Source of the DNA: CAZWZG01 sp964638245
GTDB taxonomy: Bacteria; Pseudomonadota; Alphaproteobacteria; Rhodobacterales; Rhodobacteraceae
Reading direction: 5' to 3'
Length of the DNA: 8,698 nucleotides
Assembly (NCBI GenBank): GCA_964638245.1
Contig: CAZWZG010000133.1
Coordinates: 1 to 8,698 of the forward strand
Below are positions 5,377 to 8,698 of this stretch, piece by piece; position 1 is the first letter of the stretch, and every line of letters starts with the position of its first letter. The notes under the pieces were generated by a model. That model saw only the letters and a list, made by a program, of their open reading frames with translations. It was not told the DNA's origin and did not search any database. The position numbers and the translations under genes are program-made.

Positions 5377-7683
5377 ATGGCCGATCGGACAATCAAGCAA
5401 CAGCTGCGCGGCCTCACCGGGCTGTCGGTTACAATTCTTGTCGTACTGGCCGTTGTCGGGATCGGCGCAATTGCGCGCCAAGGCGCCATATTCTCCGAAT
5501 ACCAGATGACCGCAAAAGAGACCGTCGCCGCAAACGCAGTCGCCAAGAACTTGAACGCAGTGCGCACCGCCGCCTTCAAGTTTCGAATTTCACCAAACGA
5601 AGAAACGATCGTCGAGGCCGAGCAAGCACTGACGCTCATGCTCGATGATGTCCGCGCCTCCCAGGAAATCTTCGCAGGCGACGACGAGTTTGTGTTGCTG
5701 CTGGAAGGCGTCGCAGCAGACGTCGGCCAGTACGGCCGAACCTTCGAAGGTCTGGTCGCCTTGAATCAACAGATAGATGCCCTTGTTTTGAACATGACGG
5801 AAGCCGGAACATTGGCGGAAGAGTCCGTGGTTCTTGCGCTGGAAACCTCGGCAGCATTTGGCGAAGCCCGGACAACGGCAACACTGTCACGGCTGCAGCG
5901 CGACATGTATCGGGCCAATATTTACATGGAACGGTACCTACAAACTGAATCCGAAGAGGCCTTTGAAAACGCGCGTAAGGCCGTATCGCTTGCCAAAGAA
6001 GACATCGCGTCTTTCGATCCTGAGCAACTGCCTGGACCGTCACGCGACACGCTTTCAAAAGCCGACGAACATCTCACAACCTATTGGGCGATCGCCGAAG
6101 AAATACATACAGCAATCCTCCAATCTCAAGAAAATCGCACGCGCCTCGACACAATCGGTCCGCGCCTTGCCGGTGAAATGACCAATGTCGTCCTGGCGCA
6201 GGCCGAGTTGCAGACTGTGCTCGGCGAGAGGTCCACAGCAACATCGCGGATGACGTTTGGCCTAATTCTTGCGGTCGGCATTGGTGCCATCTTTGCCTCT
6301 CTGGTTGCGTCGCGGCGCATCAGTACGGGCATCACCTCTAAGATCCAACTGGCGGCCGATGAAATGTCGCAAGTTGCCGACGGCGACCTCAACGTCGACA
6401 TTTCGAACGCAGACGCTCAGACCGAAATTGGTGAAATGGCGCGCGCGCTCGAGGTGTTCCGCAACAAGGCGATCGAAGCACGCGACCTCCAAGCCGCTCG
6501 CGAGGAAGAGGTCAAGCGTCAAGCACAGCTTGAGGCAGAACGCGCTGAGCAAGAACAACTGGCCGAACGCAAACGCCAGGAAGAAGCAGCGCGCGAACGT
6601 CAGGAAATGATCGGAACCCTTCAGAAAGCGCTTGGAAGCGTCGTGGATGCAGCAGCGGAAGGTGACTTTTCGCGCCGTGTCGACGCGCAGTTTGATGATG
6701 CTGCCTTCCGCGCCATGGCAGCGTCCTTGAACCGGCTCCTCGACAATGTGGAGGATGGTTTGAACCAGACGCTCCGGATCATGACCACCCTGTCCGAAGG
6801 CGACCTTACCGACCGCTTCGACGGAACATATAGCGGTGTGTTCGAGGCCCTGCAGACCAACGTCAACGGCACGATCGAGACACTCTCTGATATCGTTCTG
6901 GAGATTTCGGCCAAATGTGACACGGTCGGTGAACAGGCCGGACTAATGTCCGATCAGGCAACATCTCTTTCGGAACGCGCCGAAAAGCAGGCCGCATCGC
7001 TAGAAGAAACATCTGCAGCAATGGATGAAATGGCGGCCTCGGCAGCGTCGAGCGCGCAAGGTGCATCCGAAGCGGCGGGCGTAGCCACAGAAGCGTCCAA
7101 CAAGGTCGAAGAGGCTGGTGAAGTCGTGGTGGCGGCCGTTGACGCAATGTCCGACATCAAGGACGCTTCCGACCGGATCGGCGAGATCGTTAGTGTCATC
7201 GAGGGCATCGCATTCCAGACCAACCTTCTGGCCTTGAACGCGTCTGTTGAAGCCGCACGCGCAGGATCAGCGGGCAAAGGCTTTGCTGTGGTGGCAAGCG
7301 AAGTCCGCGCGCTCGCCCAACGCTCAAGCGAAGCGAGCCAGGACATCAAGGCGCTTATCGAGGAAAGTGCGGGTCAGGTGGATCGCGGCGTAGACATGGT
7401 CGAAAACACAGGCAAAACCCTGAAAGAGATCGTGACCAGCGTCAAAACCATGGCGGAAGCGATGGACAAGCTGACCACTGCTGCACGGGAACAGTCGGCG
7501 GGCGTTCACGAGGTGACAAGCGCCATTTCACAGCTCGACGTCATCACGCAGAAAAACGCGAGCCTCGCTGAAACCAGCCGCGAAAGCAGCACTACGCTCA
7601 AGAACGAGGCTGAAGGGATGCGCGCCATTGTAGGACGTTTCAGAACTGGAGGGAGCGGTTCGACCACACGCGCCGTCGCGTAG
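5377..7683 (+). CDS. Methyl-accepting chemotaxis protein with long helical periplasmic sensor
   Basis: A 768-residue transmembrane chemoreceptor that senses a signal outside the membrane and controls the CheA kinase. Order of parts: first membrane helix about 13-33, periplasmic region about 34-291, second membrane helix about 292-312, HAMP about 313-366 (GDL at 336-338), a highly charged Glu/Arg/Gln coiled coil about 370-410, two further HAMP-like units (GDF at 429-431, GDL at 475-477), then the cytoplasmic signalling hairpin. The hairpin tip E609-GIAFQTNLLALNASVEAARAG-630 is the classic CheA/CheW contact. The roughly 258-residue sensor is all helical, with two similar segments (NAVRTAAFKFRISPNEE near the start and RANIYMERYLQTESEE later), as in helical bimodular (HBM) sensors, so a small organic ligand is plausible but unidentified. 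The C-terminus has no CheR-binding pentapeptide. No che or flagellar gene is adjacent, so it is an orphan receptor. Confidence 0.93.
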   Translation: MADRTIKQQLRGLTGLSVTILVVLAVVGIGAIARQGAIFSEYQMTAKETVAANAVAKNLNAVRTAAFKFRISPNEETIVEAEQALTLMLDDVRASQEIFAGDDEFVLLLEGVAADVGQYGRTFEGLVALNQQIDALVLNMTEAGTLAEESVVLALETSAAFGEARTTATLSRLQRDMYRANIYMERYLQTESEEAFENARKAVSLAKEDIASFDPEQLPGPSRDTLSKADEHLTTYWAIAEEIHTAILQSQENRTRLDTIGPRLAGEMTNVVLAQAELQTVLGERSTATSRMTFGLILAVGIGAIFASLVASRRISTGITSKIQLAADEMSQVADGDLNVDISNADAQTEIGEMARALEVFRNKAIEARDLQAAREEEVKRQAQLEAERAEQEQLAERKRQEEAARERQEMIGTLQKALGSVVDAAAEGDFSRRVDAQFDDAAFRAMAASLNRLLDNVEDGLNQTLRIMTTLSEGDLTDRFDGTYSGVFEALQTNVNGTIETLSDIVLEISAKCDTVGEQAGLMSDQATSLSERAEKQAASLEETSAAMDEMAASAASSAQGASEAAGVATEASNKVEEAGEVVVAAVDAMSDIKDASDRIGEIVSVIEGIAFQTNLLALNASVEAARAGSAGKGFAVVASEVRALAQRSSEASQDIKALIEESAGQVDRGVDMVENTGKTLKEIVTSVKTMAEAMDKLTTAAREQSAGVHEVTSAISQLDVITQKNASLAETSRESSTTLKNEAEGMRAIVGRFRTGGSGSTTRAVA

Positions 7684-7685
7684 CC

Positions 7686-7718
7686 AAAAAATGGTGCCCC
7701 GGGCGCAAAGCGTCCGGG
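7686..7718 (-). terminator. Terminator between chemoreceptor and msrB, best oriented for msrB
   Basis: CCCGGGCGC (7698-7706) pairs with GCGTCCGGG (7710-7718), nine pairs including one G-T, around an AAA loop. Read on the minus strand the stem is followed, after GCACCA, by six T (7691-7686), fitting an intrinsic terminator for msrB, which ends at 7728. On the plus strand no T run follows, so for the chemoreceptor it would be weaker. Confidence 0.55.
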
Positions 7719-7727
7719 ACAACTGGG

Positions 7728-8201
7728 TCAGGCCGCTTTGAACACCAGGCTTACGCCGTTCAGACAGTGACGTTTGCCAGTGGGTTGCGGGCCGTCATTG
7801 AAAATATGGCCAAGATGGCTGCCACAGCGGCGGCAATGAACCTCGGTGCGTACGCGCAAAAGCTTTCGGTCAGGCTTGGTGCGCACTGCATTGCGCAGCG
7901 GTTGCCAGAACGACGGCCAGCCCGTGCCACTGTCGTATTTGGTGTCAGACGAATACAGCGCCAGATCGCAGCCACGACAGTGATACGTGCCATCGTCATA
8001 GACCTTGTCGAGTGGGCTTGACCCCGCACGTTCGGTCCCTTCTTGCCGCATGACCTTGTATTGGAGATCCGTCAACATCGCGCGCCATTCGGCATCCGTC
8101 CGCGTGACCTCGAAATCGCCGGTCGCCGCAAAAGCGCGTGGCGCTATTGCCAACGCCGCGGCGCTGGAAGCCGTTGAGATCATAAATTCGCGTCTGTCCA
8201 T
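7728..8201 (-). CDS. msrB: Exported peptide-methionine (R)-S-oxide reductase
   Basis: A 157-residue MsrB that reduces the R form of methionine sulfoxide in proteins. Two zinc-binding pairs are present, C75-x2-C78 and C123-x2-C126. YDSGTGWPSF spans 89-98 and GHIFNDGP 131-138. The catalytic cysteine is C146 in RHCLNGVSL. At residue 93, where enzymes such as E. coli MsrB have the resolving cysteine (SGCGWPSF), this protein has Thr, and no other free Cys remains. Regeneration must therefore use thioredoxin directly or another route. The N-terminus MDRREFMIS plus an Ala-rich stretch to about residue 26 (AFAA) looks like a twin-arginine signal, placing it in the periplasm. ATG 8201 is chosen by AGGAG at 8210-8214; the frame stays open upstream but that part is not protein-like. 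No msrA is adjacent. It is convergent with the chemoreceptor and divergent from cobS. Confidence 0.92.
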   Translation of the reverse strand: MDRREFMISTASSAAALAIAPRAFAATGDFEVTRTDAEWRAMLTDLQYKVMRQEGTERAGSSPLDKVYDDGTYHCRGCDLALYSSDTKYDSGTGWPSFWQPLRNAVRTKPDRKLLRVRTEVHCRRCGSHLGHIFNDGPQPTGKRHCLNGVSLVFKAA

Positions 8202-8232
8202 CGGGTCTTCTCCTCTTGGCCTTGAGCCTTTG

Positions 8233-8263
8233 CATATACCAACAAGGGGATGGTGATCTTCAA
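8233..8263 (-). promoter_or_regulatory. Tentative promoter for msrB
   Basis: On the minus strand TTGAAG (8263-8258) and TATATG (8238-8233) lie 19 bases apart, about 30 bases before the msrB start. Both boxes match the general consensus at four of six positions, and the spacing is long. It lies in the 182-base gap between divergent msrB and cobS. No matching plus-strand promoter for cobS stood out. Confidence 0.2.
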
Positions 8264-8383
8264 AAACGATACGAATGCACGAACAGTTGATTCGCGCGTG
8301 AGGCCGCGTTCGATGGCCGCGCCCTCTTGCACGCCTTCCGAAATTGGTGCACCAGAACCCGACCTCAAAGACACGTGTGACCC

Positions 8384-8698
8384 ATGGCCGACGGCAACCT
8401 GACACCAAGCGAAAAGCCCAGCGAAGAAATCTCGGTCCGCGAGGTCTTCGGCATCGACAGCGACATGATCGTGAAAGGCTTTGCTGAACGCACCGATCGT
8501 GTGCCCGAGCTTGATCCCACCTACAAATTCGACCCCGACACGACGCTCGCCATTCTGGCCGGCTTCAGCCACAACCGTCGCGTGATGATCCAGGGCTATC
8601 ACGGCACCGGCAAATCGACCCATATCGAACAGGTGGCGGCACGTCTGAACTGGCCTGCAGTGCGGGTCAACCCTGACAGCCACATTTCCCGCATCGAC
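8384..8698 (+). CDS. cobS: Cobaltochelatase subunit CobS, N-terminal part (partial)
   Basis: The first 105 codons of the AAA+ subunit of the aerobic, ATP-dependent cobaltochelatase CobNST, which inserts cobalt into hydrogenobyrinate a,c-diamide in cobalamin synthesis. The N-terminal segment EISVREVFGIDSDM (15-28), DPTYKFDPDTTLAILAGF (44-61) and the Walker A loop GYHGTGKST (71-79) are typical. An in-frame TGA at 8378-8380 bounds the frame, and ATG 8384 is the first start after it, though the ribosome site before it is poor. Residue 97 is Pro in VNPDSHISRID, where the family as I recall it has Leu (VNLDSH). CobT would be expected downstream, outside the window. The gene runs off the right edge, so the Walker B motif and the rest are not seen. 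Confidence 0.93.
   Translation, partial: MADGNLTPSEKPSEEISVREVFGIDSDMIVKGFAERTDRVPELDPTYKFDPDTTLAILAGFSHNRRVMIQGYHGTGKSTHIEQVAARLNWPAVRVNPDSHISRID

Noticed and set aside
8202..8408. N-terminal extension of msrB to 8408
   Set aside because: The extra residues are Cys/Arg-rich and not protein-like, they overlap the cobS start, and AGGAG with a Tat-like signal begins at 8201.

Overview
The window looks like chromosomal DNA of an alphaproteobacterium, most likely Rhodobacterales (Roseobacter-type). The main pointers are a VPLPA-type C-terminal sorting tail (the form of PEP-CTERM typical of this group), a CobS subunit of the aerobic cobaltochelatase beside a bolA / J-domain gene pair, and a GatB tail. 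It was read by eye, so family names rest on recognised motifs and not on database searches.

Layout, left to right. (1) The last codons of gatB (1-67), then a 156-base gap with a hairpin-bearing intergenic element and a perfect 18-base interrupted palindrome. (2) Two co-directional genes: a Tat-exported metallo-beta-lactamase-fold hydrolase (224-1147) and a three-histidine-box membrane desaturase/hydroxylase resembling MocD (1239-2288). They are followed by a strong terminator shared with the next, convergent gene. (3) A secreted, surface-sorted VPLPA-CTERM protein with a DUF642-like fold on the minus strand (2379-3059). (4) Across a 307-base divergent region lie two tandem paralogous small proteins of the DUF4177 type (3367-3747 and 3908-4294). 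Between them is a perfect DnaA-box 9-mer. (5) bolA on the minus strand (4291-4560, GTG start), overlapping the second DUF4177 gene tail to tail by 4 bases. It is divergent from a J-domain protein with an N-terminal Cys/His cluster (4636-5262). (6) A 768-residue methyl-accepting chemotaxis protein (5377-7683), convergent with a Tat-exported MsrB (7728-8201, minus). (7) The first 105 codons of cobS (8384-8698), running off the right edge.

How the genes relate. BolA, the J-domain protein and CobS look like a conserved neighbourhood that has been separated here by the chemoreceptor and msrB; this is an inference from remembered gene order. The hydrolase and msrB both appear to be exported folded by Tat. 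The chemoreceptor and the VPLPA protein concern the cell envelope and its surroundings. Most of the window is ordinary core and near-core genome. I found no phage, insertion sequence, CRISPR, RNA gene or obvious defence system. The least explained parts are the DUF4177 pair with the DnaA box between them, and the VPLPA cargo protein that lies away from any sorting enzyme.
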